From positions 10,773,361-10,837,360 of the forward strand of contig NC_067120.1 of NCBI RefSeq assembly GCF_021347895.1: 64,000 nucleotides of DNA, read 5' to 3'. This stretch comes from Acanthochromis polyacanthus (Eukaryota > Chordata > Actinopteri > Pomacentridae). Below, piece by piece: positions 34,493 to 58,177 of the stretch (positions are counted from its first letter, which is position 1; every line of letters starts with the position of its first letter). Both the position numbers and the translations under genes were made by a program. The notes beneath the pieces are model-generated. The model ran no database searches. It had not been told where the DNA came from and saw only the letters and a program-made list of their open reading frames with translations.

Positions 34493-37489
34493 ATGACTGA
34501 GGGCCAGGTGGATGTGGGCACACAGACGGAGCCTGTTGTGGTGCTTTCTCTGGCTCAGGCTGCCGTTCTTGGCCTCATCTCCCAGAATGAAATATTTGGG
34601 GCCACCATTGCCCCTAATGGTTTTTACACAGGGGAGCCCAGAGAGTGTCCTCCTCCTCCACCTGAGTCAGTGGAGTACGAGTATGCTGACCAGCTGATCG
34701 GTGCCAACGGGGACTACCTGGCCGAGCCTGCTGGGGAGCCGGAGCCTCAGCCCCACTGCAGCGAGAGAAGAAGACCCGGGCCTCGTGGGAGGACCAAAAG
34801 GCCCCGGAGTGAGGGTGAATTAGAGGGCCACCCACACAAAGTGCCCGGTCCACAGGCCCAGGTTAAAGGTGAAAGACTGGAGTCTGACAGTCCTCCTTCC
34901 TGCATTCACATGAACAGCAGACGTAGTCCCGGCATGTCGGGTGATCAGGTCATCCAACAAGGTTCTCTAAAAGAGGAGCAGGCCTGTGGAAACTGTCCGT
35001 CATGTGTGAGAGACACATCCAGGCCACAAACACATGGACAGCCAGAACAGGAACAAGAAGAAAACTCCAGTCGAGAGAGAGAGAGGAAGGAAGAAGAGTT
35101 GGTGGTAGAGGAAGAAGAGGAGGAGGAGGCGCTAAACCTCAAGACTAGCACAGACACTGGCAGCCCTCTGGAGAACCGATATTATGATTCCAATGAGGTA
35201 CCGTATGAGTCTGCTGATATGTCGCTGCCAGGAGAGTATGAGGAGAACGGCCAAGCCATGCTGTGGTCGGACCCAGAGGGCCTCGCCAGACGAATGCAGA
35301 TCGACCGACTGGACATCAACGTGCAGATCGACGAGTCATACTGCGTAGACGTGGGAGAGGGTCTGAAACGCTGGAAATGCCGCATGTGTGAGAAGTCGTA
35401 CACATCCAAATATAACCTCGTCACTCATATTCTGGGCCATAATGGAATTAAGCCCCATGAATGTCTACACTGTGGGAAGCTTTTCAAGCAGCCGAGTCAT
35501 CTCCAGACTCACCTGCTGACCCACCAGGGAACCCGACCCCACAAGTGCACAGTTTGTGAGAAGGCCTTCACGCAGACCAGCCACTTGAAAAGGCACATGC
35601 TGCAGCATTCAGACGTTAAGCCGTACAGCTGCCGCTTCTGTGGCCGCGGCTTTGCCTACCCCAGCGAGCTGAGGACCCATGAGAACAAGCACGAGAACGG
35701 CCAGTGTCACGTCTGCACCCAGTGCGGCCTCGAGTTTCCGACCTACGCACACCTGAAGCGCCACCTCACCAGTCATCAGGGCCCCACGACGTACCAGTGC
35801 ACCGAGTGCCACAAGTCCTTCGCTTATCGCAGCCAGCTGCAGAACCACTTGATGAAGCACCAGAACGTGAGGCCTTATGTTTGCCCCGAGTGCGGCATGG
35901 AGTTTGTCCAGATCCATCACCTACGACAGCACGCTCTCACACACAAGGTACTGGCTGTGCACGCCCTCGCACTTAAGGTACTGAAACCCAGTGATGTGCC
36001 TTTGTCTACCACTTTATGTGTTCAAAGCAAAACCCAAAGTAGAGTGGCTTCCTGTAGATACATAACACCACTAAACCTTTTCTTAAAATAGGAAAAAAAT
36101 ACTACCAACATATAAACATATTTAAGGAAACGCTGATGTAAATTAGCTTCTCTCACTAGGTATGAATCCTGATGGAAAAATGGAGATACATGGCAAACTT
36201 GCATCACAGGATTTTCTCCAAAACCAGTTGCTTTGTAAACATAGCCATCAAAGGCCTTGAGTTTTTTGTGCGGCTCAACCCCCACTTGCATGTGTTTTGT
36301 GTTGTGTGTCGTTCGCAAAGCTACTTCCCTTTGTGTCTGATGAATCACTCTGGTCTTTCTCTCCATTTCATTACATAGTCTCTTTTATTCTATAGGAAAA
36401 TATGCTTCTATTCACGGTGTATGCTTTGTTGGGCATTAAAAAAAGTAGAATAAATGTTGAAACTAAAAAAAAAAAAGTCTATTCTTTCCATTGATAGACA
36501 TTTTTCTTTTTGTCAGGCCTCATAAGTAGGATCAAAAGCCAGAATGCAAAAGCACAGACACAGGCGCACATGTGAGCTCCTTGTGTGTTTCCTCGCTATG
36601 ACTCATTATTTATTTTTTCTCGAAACCATATATTTAGCCAAATTAATTAAAAGGGCCCAAACACTTTTTTGTGTGTTTCTCCAGGGTATGAAAGAATTCA
36701 AGTGCGATGTGTGTGCCAGAGAGTTTACCCTGTCTGCCAACCTGAAGAGACACATGTTGATCCATGCCAGTGTGAGGCCCTTCCAGTGCCACGTCTGCTT
36801 CAAGACCTTTGTCCAGAAGCAGACCCTGAAAACGCACATGATTGTCCACCTGCCGGTCAAGCCTTTCAAATGCAAGGTGGGTAAAGAAAGTGGATGTTTT
36901 TTTTAAATTAAAGTCAAACTGCATCCCACAGTGACGGAGTGGCGAGGGACGCTCACCATTGTGCTCTTGTCTCTCAGGTGTGCGGAAAATCGTTCAACAG
37001 AATGTACAACCTCCTCGGCCACATGCATCTCCACGCTGGCAGCAAGCCCTTCAAGTGCCCTTACTGCACCAGCAAGTTCAACCTGAAGGGCAACCTCAGC
37101 CGACACATGAAGGTCAAACACGGCATCATGGACACCTCAATAGACGGACAAGGTGAGCAGCTTTATTAGTGTGTCCTTAATTACGCTCGGCTTTCAAAAA
37201 CTGAATTTGTTGATGGGTTTTGTGTGGCAAGTTTCCCAGTGGGACTGCTCGGAGGCCTTCATGTCGCATTATTGTCACTCAGTCCGTCCCTAATGCACTT
37301 TGACTCAGCATGTACTGTAATCTAGTGGCCAAGTATTTTGATGTTTCTGTCACTCCCTCTCCGTGTGTTTAGTAAATATAGCAGTGCCTGGATTAGACAT
37401 GCCTGTCTCTATCAGTGGAGACTGATACCGAGGAGGGGCAATGTACTGGCTGTCCTCAATGTGGCCATATGTCTTTAGGAAGAGATCTG

Positions 37490-37531
<42 letters not shown>

Positions 37532-37749
37532 ATTGAGGACAAAGTGGGATCATATTTGTGTCTCTGCTTCCTTCTTCAGAGCCCCCCCAAGAGACAGAAG
37601 GCCAGGAGGACTACGAAGAGGAGAGCTTTGAATTCAGTGAGCGAGAAAACCGAGCTAACAACAACAACACACCAGACATTGCTAAACTATCTCAAATGGA
37701 GTATTACAGCACCTATGGGAAGGGTGCAGGGCGCTTCAGCACTGCATGA
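34493..37749 (+). CDS. znf710: Zinc finger protein 710
   Basis: Coding exons are 34,493-35,947, 36,685-36,876, 36,978-37,152 and 37,580-37,749. All junctions are GT/AG with closing phases, giving 663 aa (human about 664). The first coding exon begins after an acceptor at 34,453. The ATG at 34,493 gives MTEGQVDVGTQTEPVVVLSL, matching the conserved ZNF710 N-terminus. The middle region is low-complexity with an acidic run near residues 200-212. Eleven C2H2 fingers span about residues 294-597, joined by short H-x-G/H-x-x-x-K/R-P-type linkers. An intron splits finger 10 right after FKCK. The tail after the last finger (KVKHGIMDTS) is acidic and ends MEYYSTYGKGAGRFSTA. ZNF710 is a nuclear DNA-binding protein proposed as a transcriptional regulator; its targets are poorly known. 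It is tail to tail with idh2, as in human. A (GT)n run lies in the last intron. Confidence 0.96.
37492..37529. repeat. (GT)n microsatellite in znf710 intron
   Basis: About 19 GT units, some 50 bp upstream of the last znf710 acceptor (37,579). Confidence 0.95.
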
Positions 37750-39390
37750 ATTATTAAAACGACCAAAATTGAATATAAGTGTGAACTAATAAAAACAGGA
37801 TTGTGTTTTTATTATTATTATTATTATGATTTGTAGTTTTTTGCTGTTAAAGGCATAGTGCTTGGGTTGTTCAAGGACGTAGAGAAAGCCCAGCAAACTG
37901 CACATGAATATGCACTGGAATCAGTAATGCTACAAAATTTGAAAATGTATACTTTTTATCTAATTCCATATTTTTCATCTCTAGAGAATTGCAAATTTAC
38001 TGAATAAATATATTTGAAAAAAAATGAACAGTCTAAAATAGGATCATTTAAGTAAAAAAAAACACTATATAAATTTGCATATGTTGTCAGTAGCTTTACA
38101 ACAAGTACAGCGTCTGAGCCCAATTCGAAAAGCACATTTACAGCTACAAGCATAAGCGCATACATTACTGTTACACTGCACAAACTCATTCAGACGATCC
38201 CGGTCTGTCAGAGTGCTGGGGTGCTCCAATGTGAAGGGTTAAAGAAGGGAACAAGTGTTACTGTTCATTTCACTTGCCAAAGCTAATCACATTGCAGAGG
38301 TCAATGATTCACTTTTGATTTATACTGTGATAAATTAAATTTGAGGTCTGCAAAATGACTGAAATTCTGCTGGATTTGCAATCTGTGTTTTGTTGTATAT
38401 TACTGTACAGAATGTATCAGTCCTCTCATACGTCGGCTGGTATTGTAATCAGTGCGTTGCACTGACGACCACAGTGTCTACTTTTTACATTTCTGCATTA
38501 ACAAGCGTCACCCTGTATTGATCTCTAGTCTATGAATGTAACTGTTTCTGTGGAATGTTTTAAGACGCTAATGAAAATGAAAACACCCTCTTTAATGGTA
38601 GGACCCCTTTACCAAAGAATTGGATCAGATCGCGCGTCTCCGGGCTTCGTCAGTCCCTTTTTCCTCGCTGTTGTGTTGAGCTGGGACATTGGATTTCTTA
38701 GGGTCCAATCGCAGACCTCGTGAAATTACATTCAGGTTCCCCTCCCACCCATCTGTAGATCTCTTCAAAAGATTACCACAGAGAACAGACTGTGGTGCAG
38801 CATCTCTTTCAACAAACCTCACCATGTCCCCCCCATCCGAGCCTTCACAAGACGAGACTGCAGCATTTTTCTAAAGCAATACAAACCCTGCATTCGTATT
38901 GCAGTTGTGTTTTTTTTTTATGGATGAATCTCAACAAGAATTGTCCCAAAAAACTCGGACAGAAATATTAAGTGCCCCAGTGTGTCTGGGAGAGCATGCC
39001 ATCCATCACGCTGTTCACTGGTCTCAAGTGATGAACGACAACCTCCCAACATGTGACAGGGCCACGGACCTTGTGGAAAATGATTTGGAAATGTTCAATA
39101 TATTCAGTTTCCCACTGCTTAGCTTTTCAAACTTGTAACCTACAAACAAGGTATCCATTTGCAATGTTGATATAGTGCATTTAAAATAAAAATGCTCATT
39201 TTTGTGAGTTTTTCAGCTTCTGTGTTCACTCTGTCACTATTTTAGTGATGATACAAAAGGGGAAGATGTTCGGCTTCAATGGCTTTCTGTATTAGACTTT
39301 AGTGTGGAGACAATGTGGATAGAACTGTATGTACAATGTTGTGTACCAGACAATACTGTAAAATAATAAATTTATTTACCTTTAACACTG
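37750..39390 (+). other. Probable znf710 3' UTR
   Basis: About 1.6 kb without further exons between the znf710 stop and an AATAAA at 39,365-39,370. A short ATT run occurs at 37,811-37,826. Earlier weak hexamers (ATAAAA-type) near 37,787 could give a short isoform. Confidence 0.55.
39365..39376. terminator. Palindromic bidirectional polyadenylation signal
   Basis: AATAAATTTATT is its own reverse complement, so it carries an AATAAA hexamer for the plus strand (znf710) and one for the minus strand (idh2). A second minus-strand AATAAA lies at 39,458-39,453, nearer the idh2 stop and probably the one used by idh2. Confidence 0.6.
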
Positions 39391-39763
39391 CTGAGCTTCT
39401 ATTTGTCTTAAAATAACAACAACAAAAAAAACAGATAATGGGTCAAACGAGATTTATTGGCAAATATGTTTGACACAGGCTTCTGTCTTGCCCAAGGCAT
39501 TACACAGTATCGAATACAGTACTTCACATTACAAAAATAAAACCCTGCAAATAATAGGACAGATAGTTAGAGGGGCATCAGGTGGGAGGACAACTCTCAA
39601 CCATTTAATAATCTAACAGAACGCTACATAATTCTATAGACAGTAAATTTTCTCCTTCTGATGAAATGCATGTGGATTTATTGACCTTTTAAGTTAAAAA
39701 TGAGGTACAAAAACAGAAGAGTGACATTGCCATCTCCAGGCTTATTATACTCTTTCAAGTCCT

Positions 39764-51679
<11,916 letters not shown>

Positions 51680-51905
51680 GTCTCCCCGGCCCGGATCACT
51701 TTGCGGTTAACACTCGACGAAACTCAGAGCAAAGAGGGGGCAAAGCGCTCCGAGGTTCTCTGCAATATAGTCGGCGGCAGCAGCAGCACCGCCCTTCCTC
51801 CCTCCTCGGCGGGACACGCTGGTGTCTACGTCAGCGATACACAGACTCGAGAGGAGGAACCGACACTAACAACCGTTAAACTCCTCTCAGCACCGGTGTA
51901 ACGTC
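51680..51905 (-). promoter_or_regulatory. idh2 promoter/5' UTR region
   Basis: The sequence just upstream of the idh2 ATG is locally CpG-rich. It has a GC box-like CCGCCC at about 51,789 and a CRE-like TGACGTA (minus strand, 51,833-51,827) roughly 150 bp from the ATG. No TATA box is evident, as expected for a housekeeping metabolic gene. Start sites are inferred. Confidence 0.45.
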
Positions 51906-52539
51906 TGTACCCACCGCTCCGCGTCCGATAGAAGGTCACCGCAGTGTTTACACATTAAACTTCCCATATGCTGAAACTCCATTTGGTGTTCTGTAGTTAT
52001 AATGAGTCTGCAGGTGTAAAGTGAAAGACGTTCACTTTCATTTTTACTCAAATCCCACCACAAGACAGTCTCATCTTCACGAGTCAGCCAGGTCTTCGAG
52101 GTCAGCCATTCAGAAAAAAAGCTCACTCACAGTCCAGTATTTACTTTCTACAGCTGCCACTGCTAACTCAAAAACTGTCTCAGTGGCTAGCAAAGTGCAC
52201 CAAATGTTCTACTGTTGGCTGCAAGAATGAACACAGGAGTCTTCGTGCACTCCCAGCATCTGATATATTGAGGAGCCGGTGGATTACTATGATTATTGAT
52301 GGCAATGTCACCACAACAATACAGAAATCCTTAGTATTAACACATTGACCAATTTAGATAACGTTACCATTATTTTATCATATGTCTACATGTCTCATGA
52401 GCTCTGTGGAAACTGCAACATTCAGTGACATTCAGAGATGGTGGAAACTTTAAGGTTGATTGGAAACTAGGAAACAAGGCCTGGGTGGGTTACTGTGCTT
52501 TCAAATAGCAGAACAGCCTTAATGAAGCCTGTTTAATCT

Positions 52540-52800
52540 GAAGAATCCCTCTCAGTCTTTAAGAAAAGACTAAAGATCTAGCACTTGACAGACTGCAAAA
52601 AATATACATTAAAATTTTTTAGAAATTTCTATAACCTCTCACACTGCCTGTAGGCACCAAGGTCCTGTCACACTTGAACTTGTTTTATGGCACTTATCCA
52701 GGGTGTTTTCTCCTTACTAGATCCTTGCTTGTGTTGTGTCTACACTCAGATGTACATCACTGTGGATAAAAGCGTCTGCTGAATGAAACCGTAGAATTGT
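52540..52800 (+). mobile_element. LINE-like 3' remnant (GATAAAAGCGTCTGC tail)
   Basis: The end, TGTGGATAAAAGCGTCTGCTGAATGAA at about 52,760-52,787, matches the familiar fish tail TTTGGATAAAAGCGTCTGC. Upstream, about 52,555-52,590 reads SFKKRLKI-like residues, reminiscent of the end of a LINE reverse transcriptase ORF. Family assignment is from memory. Confidence 0.55.
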
Positions 52801-54099
52801 CGAACCCATAGTCAGCCAGTGTTTACATCATTTTACTCTCTCCTCCTCTGTGCTCAATAATACTGCATTTTAGTGCAGCTGAATCACCAATAATGCTTTT
52901 CACATTGACATTTTTTTTCTGTTTTTGTTTCAGAAAACAGGCAGTGAGTAAAATATTAAAACTACTATTATTATTATTAAAATAGCATGTAAACTGGCAG
53001 TCACTACATCACCATTTCCCTGCTGCAGCTTGTGAATTCAAATTTTATAACCATTTTTTGGTTGCTTGTGAAAATGATTTAAGAAGCCCTCATGATAACT
53101 GTCCTCCTGACCACTAGATGTAATCAGTTTTGTCCATTTTTTTCTTGGATGATAGCGGTCGTGCAAATCTTTAAATAGCATTTGAATAATTTTGTTCGTC
53201 AGAGTAAATTAAAAGAAACGGTTTGACAGTACTAAATATCTGTGCTTTTCATTTCTTTTTTAGTACAATGTACATATACATTGTCTTCAATGCCTTATGT
53301 AGATTGGGATGTTGTTGTCTTTGTCTTTTGTTGATTATATTTCACGTTTTAGGGTTAGAGAGAAATGCAATTTCAGTTCTCTGTATGTGTATGCATCTTG
53401 CAGAACCAACAAAAAGCAGACTTTGATATTCAAGCTTTTAAAAAATAATAATATTAATAATAAAAACATTACCATGAGAGCAATGTGGAGCAATAGCCAA
53501 CAATGTGAACAAAAAAAATTACATTTTTTATGTAATATGTGAAATTGTAGTAGTTTGACTTTTGAGGGAAGTATGGCAATGATCAAACCATTTAAACAAA
53601 AATGAAAAATAATTTCTGTCTGCCATCTAACATTTATGTTGCAGTAACTAAGACAATGCCAAAATTTGAAAATGCATATAATATTAAGCATAAGTAACAC
53701 GTTTTTCATGATCAAAATAACTTGTAATGGAAAAATAATTACATTAGGTTATAGAATAACAAAGTTGTAGTCAGTTATGATAGAATTATCCACTACATTT
53801 GTTCGGTTATATATACTTCTTGTGAACATAAACTTGTATTTTATTATTGAATAACTCCAAGATCATAGCTGATAATGACTAATAGCAATGTATATTATTC
53901 TACATTTTGTCGATTAAATAAGATTTTATTCATGTGTTTTTAAGCAATAAATCACCATATCTCTAAATGCATCACACTAGTTGGTAAATAATACTGAGTC
54001 GATGAGAACCCACTGAAATGAACCAGCATATACAGATGGCTGACAAAGTAAACAAACCTGAACCCCTGACCCTTACACTTATGTAAGGGTCAAGGGTCA
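52801..54099. other. Non-coding stretch
   Basis: AT-rich sequence with short ATT runs (52,964-52,980) and no supported gene. Confidence 0.45.
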
Positions 54100-54330
54100 G
54101 ACTTATGGGGATCCAGTGGCTCTGTTATGCTGTGGGGAGCATTTGCTGGCTTGGTTTAGGTCCACTTGACCTCTAAGAGTGAAGGGTCACTAGAAAATCA
54201 GTATGAAGCTCTTCTGAAGAGGCACATTTATGTAATGATTCAATCCTGATGTGTGTGGACTCTTCCAGAATGAAAGTGGCCCCATCCATAATGCACAAGT
54301 CAAAATATGAATTAAATGCCATGACTTCTA
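54100..54330 (+). mobile_element. Tc1-like transposase fragment
   Basis: The plus strand reads SGSVMLWGAFAG, followed by HLTSKSEGSLENQYEALLKRHI. The VMLWGAFAG block matches the GSVMVWGCFS region of Tc1-like transposases, and NQYEALL suits the helix that follows. There are in-frame stops and no clear ends. Confidence 0.55.
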
Positions 54331-56898
54331 CATTCACCGGCTCACAACCCAACCAAACACTTATGAAAGATTTTTGTCCAAAACTTCAGACTTTGCTCTC
54401 TACTACCATCAGCAAAACAACAAGCAAGGAAAGATCAATTGGAAGAATAAAAGCTCATTCCACCAGTAGATTGAAGAATCAATGTTAAGATTTTCTGAAG
54501 CTGTTCAACTGAGACGCTTTATGTTGATTTTACCCCAAATTTGTCGCTGTCTTTAAGTATGACAAAGCAGTAATAATATTTGCTGGATAATAAAGATGAT
54601 AATGAATATATAATGGCATATTTCTCCATATGCAATACTATAATAATACATAATAATAATCACAATGATCATAATGACCAAGGGATATGAAACATTAAAC
54701 AATTTTCAATACAATATGACTGTGAAATGTATAGGTTGTAACCTTACATGATCAGTTTTGCACAGTCTTATACATACATTCTGGGTAATAAAAACATGGT
54801 GTAAAAACTACCAAGAATATCAATATATTTAAATTGGTGATGTGGACAACATACAGAGCTTTGCACATATGAATATTTGCATAAAATACCTCATTAAAAA
54901 ATCCATGTTTAATGTATCATTGATTATATAATAAGTTGATGTTATAATTCTGAATGATTTGGTTTGGTTTGCCTACAATAATGTTTGTTTTAATACAGGA
55001 TCTGTACAGAAATACACAGTTCATTCAAAATAAAAGCTGAAAGACAGCAGTTATATTTTTCTATAAAGCTCTAACTGTATGTCACAATAACCAAAAAGAA
55101 CAGATTAAAAATTTGACGTCAAGGTGGAGAAGAAATAAGCTCAAGTAAGCATAAAGACCTTGTGAGGATGACAAAGATCCAGAATCATTTGCGAGATGGG
55201 TACAGGATAGTCACATTCCAAAACGTCTCAGTAGAGGGCTCTCTAATTTTAGCAGGGGAAGGTTACCATACTGGGAGAAAGATTGGGAAGTGTGCAGCGC
55301 AGTCACATGACAGGTTTGGTTGTGAGCCAGCACGAGAGACAGCCAGGTCACCTCTGAAGTACTCTTACATGTGAGAGCATGGGGGCCTCACTGAGACAAA
55401 AACTATACTAACAAAATGCAGGAAAATGCACGCTATATCTCAATCTGTATGAACAACAACCCTCCACAACTTGTGTTTAGAACATTATGGAGAAGGTCAG
55501 TGAAGGTCAGCTGGGCTTGTCCCTGAAAAGCACACTTCAGTCCTGCATATGTAATGACAGACTGTAGTAACAAAGAATGTGGTTATTGTGGTCATGCAGA
55601 GGACAGTGGCTGTTATGTAATCCACTGATTTTCCACTGTAACCCTTGAACTTTTGGTATGTAGACATGCCTGTATACATCCACCTTCAGATGCACTCGGC
55701 AGTCTCTCTCAGATGTCACCCTGTAAACCCCAAGGTCAAACCTTTACGGTCCTCGTCCAGGCAGAATGTGACATTGCTCAATAGTGCTTTAAAGTCTGGA
55801 GAAAGATATTCCTCGTAGATCTGACACAGTGTTATTGTGCTCTCAAACAATAAGCAGGGAGCTGAATGTCTTATTTCAAGAGTCAGTTGCTCAGCTGCAG
55901 CTCTGATCAGGCTTTAATTTAGATTTGAGGGTGTAGGCCGATGCTATTATTACTGTCATCTTGGTGCTGCTGGTGGGTTTCTCCTTTTGTCTGCTCATAC
56001 AACAGTGGAGGCACATCTTCCTGAGCTCGTAGGAGTTTAGGATATCAATTGATGCTAAAGTACTTTATATAGCATCAAAACAAGTGCTCTTGTGCTTTAT
56101 TGGTAACTGTGGATCTTAAAAAAACACACACTCAAGGTGGTGCCTACTATGATGTATGTGCTCCATCTACTGGAGTAATTTAGAAGACACTTAGACTGTG
56201 TTGATGAACCTACAGTGACCTCTGCTGGATGGAAAACTCCTTTTAAATAATGGATTAGTTCATTTCCTAACAATAATTTACGACACATGGGGACTCAATG
56301 GGAAGTTGTAATCTGTAATTCTGTAAGATTTTAACTTTATAAAGTACTCTAAAATGGCATATGTTGCTGATTTTGTGCTTTATAAGAAAAATGGAATTGA
56401 ATTCAACATAGAACTGCAACTTTAACTTATTATCTTAAGATGGAAATTTCTTTTGAAACCAGGAAACACAAACTTAAACATATTGAATACGGTCCATATT
56501 ATAAGGCATATCCTGTCCAATATAACCTGTCAGTGTACTAGCCAGTCTGACAGCAGTTAAAAGGATGCAAACAAAAAATAAAGGCCAGTGAAGCTGCTTT
56601 CTGTATATTTACACAGACAGCAACATCAGTTCACATTTTCAAGGAGTCAGTAACTCACCTGTTTTACTTTGATGAGACATTTTTGATTTGTACCTCTGTG
56701 CAACCATATAAACTTATAGTATTTAAGAATATGATGGTTTCAGTGATTGTGGCCATGGTGGATGCAACAATTACTGTTATATTTTGATTTTTATTTTACT
56801 GTATTTAACATTTGTTTTGTAGTATTGTTATTCTTTCTTTTCACAGTCAGGTAAAATTGTGTAGAATAAAATATTGTAGAGGGTTAAGCTTAATATGT
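54331..56898. other. Non-coding stretch between idh2 and the solo LTR
   Basis: No exon with paired splice sites, RNA gene or additional repeat family was recognised. Confidence 0.4.
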
Positions 56899-56905
56899 TG
56901 TCAGG

Positions 56906-57592
56906 TGTCACAGTTCCGTTCCTCTGCCCTGTCTGTCTGTCGAGTTGTCTCCCATCTGCTTCTCTACCCTGTCTGCCTGTCTGGTTGTCTCCCATCCGCT
57001 TCTCTGCCCTGTCTCTCCTCCCACAGCTCGGTGCCTGAGTGGAGTCTAGCTTCTCAGCTGACTCCACTCAGGCAATCAACTACCTCCACGGCTCCCGGAC
57101 AGCTGACGATCATCTCACTAACGACTCACCTCTACAATAAGTACCGGCTCAGCCTTCCACTCCCTGCCAGAGTGTTGAACCAAAACCACGCAGTTAGTTC
57201 GCTCTCTAGCCTTTTGCATTTTCTGTTTTGAGTTCCTGCCTTGTTTTTGACATTGTTTTTTCCTGCCTCCACACAGCCAGCTGTCCGGGATCCCCGCTGT
57301 CATCCTTCCCCTCCGGCTCTCCCCCAGCCAGTTATCACCGGTTCTTCCTTGCCTGGACCCCCACTCCTGCCTGGAACCCCCCACTCCCCCACTCCTGCCT
57401 GGAACCCCCCACTCCTGCCTGGAACCCCCACTTCTGCCTGGAACCTCACTCCTGCCTGGAACCCCCTGCTCATGCACTCTGGTTTCTCCATCCTGGCCAT
57501 AATCCACCCCATACAATAAATCATTCTAAATCATCCTCTGGTCGAGGAAGCGTGGCTCTCTGCTCGGGTCCAACCAGCTCCGTTTCGTGACA
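56906..57592. mobile_element. Solo LTR of a retrotransposon
   Basis: The element is 687 bp, begins TGTCAC and ends GTGACA (short inverted TG...CA termini), and is flanked on both sides by the same GTCAGG (56,900-56,905 and 57,593-57,598). An AATAAA at about 57,515 gives plus-strand polarity. There is no internal domain, so it is a solo LTR left by LTR-LTR recombination, Ty3/Gypsy-like by its terminal bases. It contains a minisatellite (57,355-57,470). Open frames over it are composition artefacts. Confidence 0.85.
57355..57470. repeat. Minisatellite inside the solo LTR
   Basis: Five or six copies of an 18-20-bp unit, ACTCCTGCCTGGAACCCCC, with small length changes. Confidence 0.88.
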
Positions 57593-57929
57593 GTCAGGTA
57601 TATTTGTAACTAATCTTGTTTCTCCATAGGAAAGTTTCTCAGTCTGTGTTGTTTTAAATATATGGATATAATGGTTTAAAAAAAAAAAAGCTGAATAAAA
57701 AAAGTTGAGTTTTTTTTTCTTTATAATTGTAGCTTTTTTTAGTCTTCCTTGTAAATGTAAAATTATACTGTTCTGTAAATAAAATGTAATTAAATGAAAT
57801 GACCCCAAAGCGCTTCTTAACTATCAAAAAATGATACAATAAGCAACAAAATGACAATAAACTACAGTTTCACAGGTTTTATTAACTTCCTTCAATAAAT
57901 TAGGAGATTATGGATTATTTAACAGAAGG

Positions 57930-58177
57930 ACCAATAGGATTTCGCCACAGTGTGTCGGGAGGCGGGACTTCCTGGTTTGAGTTGTGTTATGTAGCTGTAC
58001 AGCAGAGTGAGGTCTTCCTAAGGGCATTTATGCTTGTTTTCTAATAATTGTGCTACTCTATTTTTGTACAACCGCATCGAGAGACTTCGTGGTTGAACAG
58101 AAACTCATCGGAGACACTGCAGTCGGACTTTAACAGAAACATATTTGTTATCAGGAGCATTTTGAGTTAGCAAAGAG
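57930..58177 (+). promoter_or_regulatory. Promoter and 5' UTR of the rdh12-like gene
   Basis: A CCAAT box (57,931-57,935), a GC box (GAGGCGGGAC at about 57,960-57,968) and an ETS-like ACTTCCTGG lie within 45 bp, about 200 bp upstream of the ATG. There is no TATA box. The start site is probably near 58,000. Confidence 0.55.

Noticed and set aside
35609..35920. 103-codon minus-strand open frame
   Set aside because: Shadow of the znf710 zinc-finger exon.
57118..57590. Open frames of 120-132 codons over the minisatellite
   Set aside because: They lie inside the solo LTR and owe their length to the 19-bp repeat unit.
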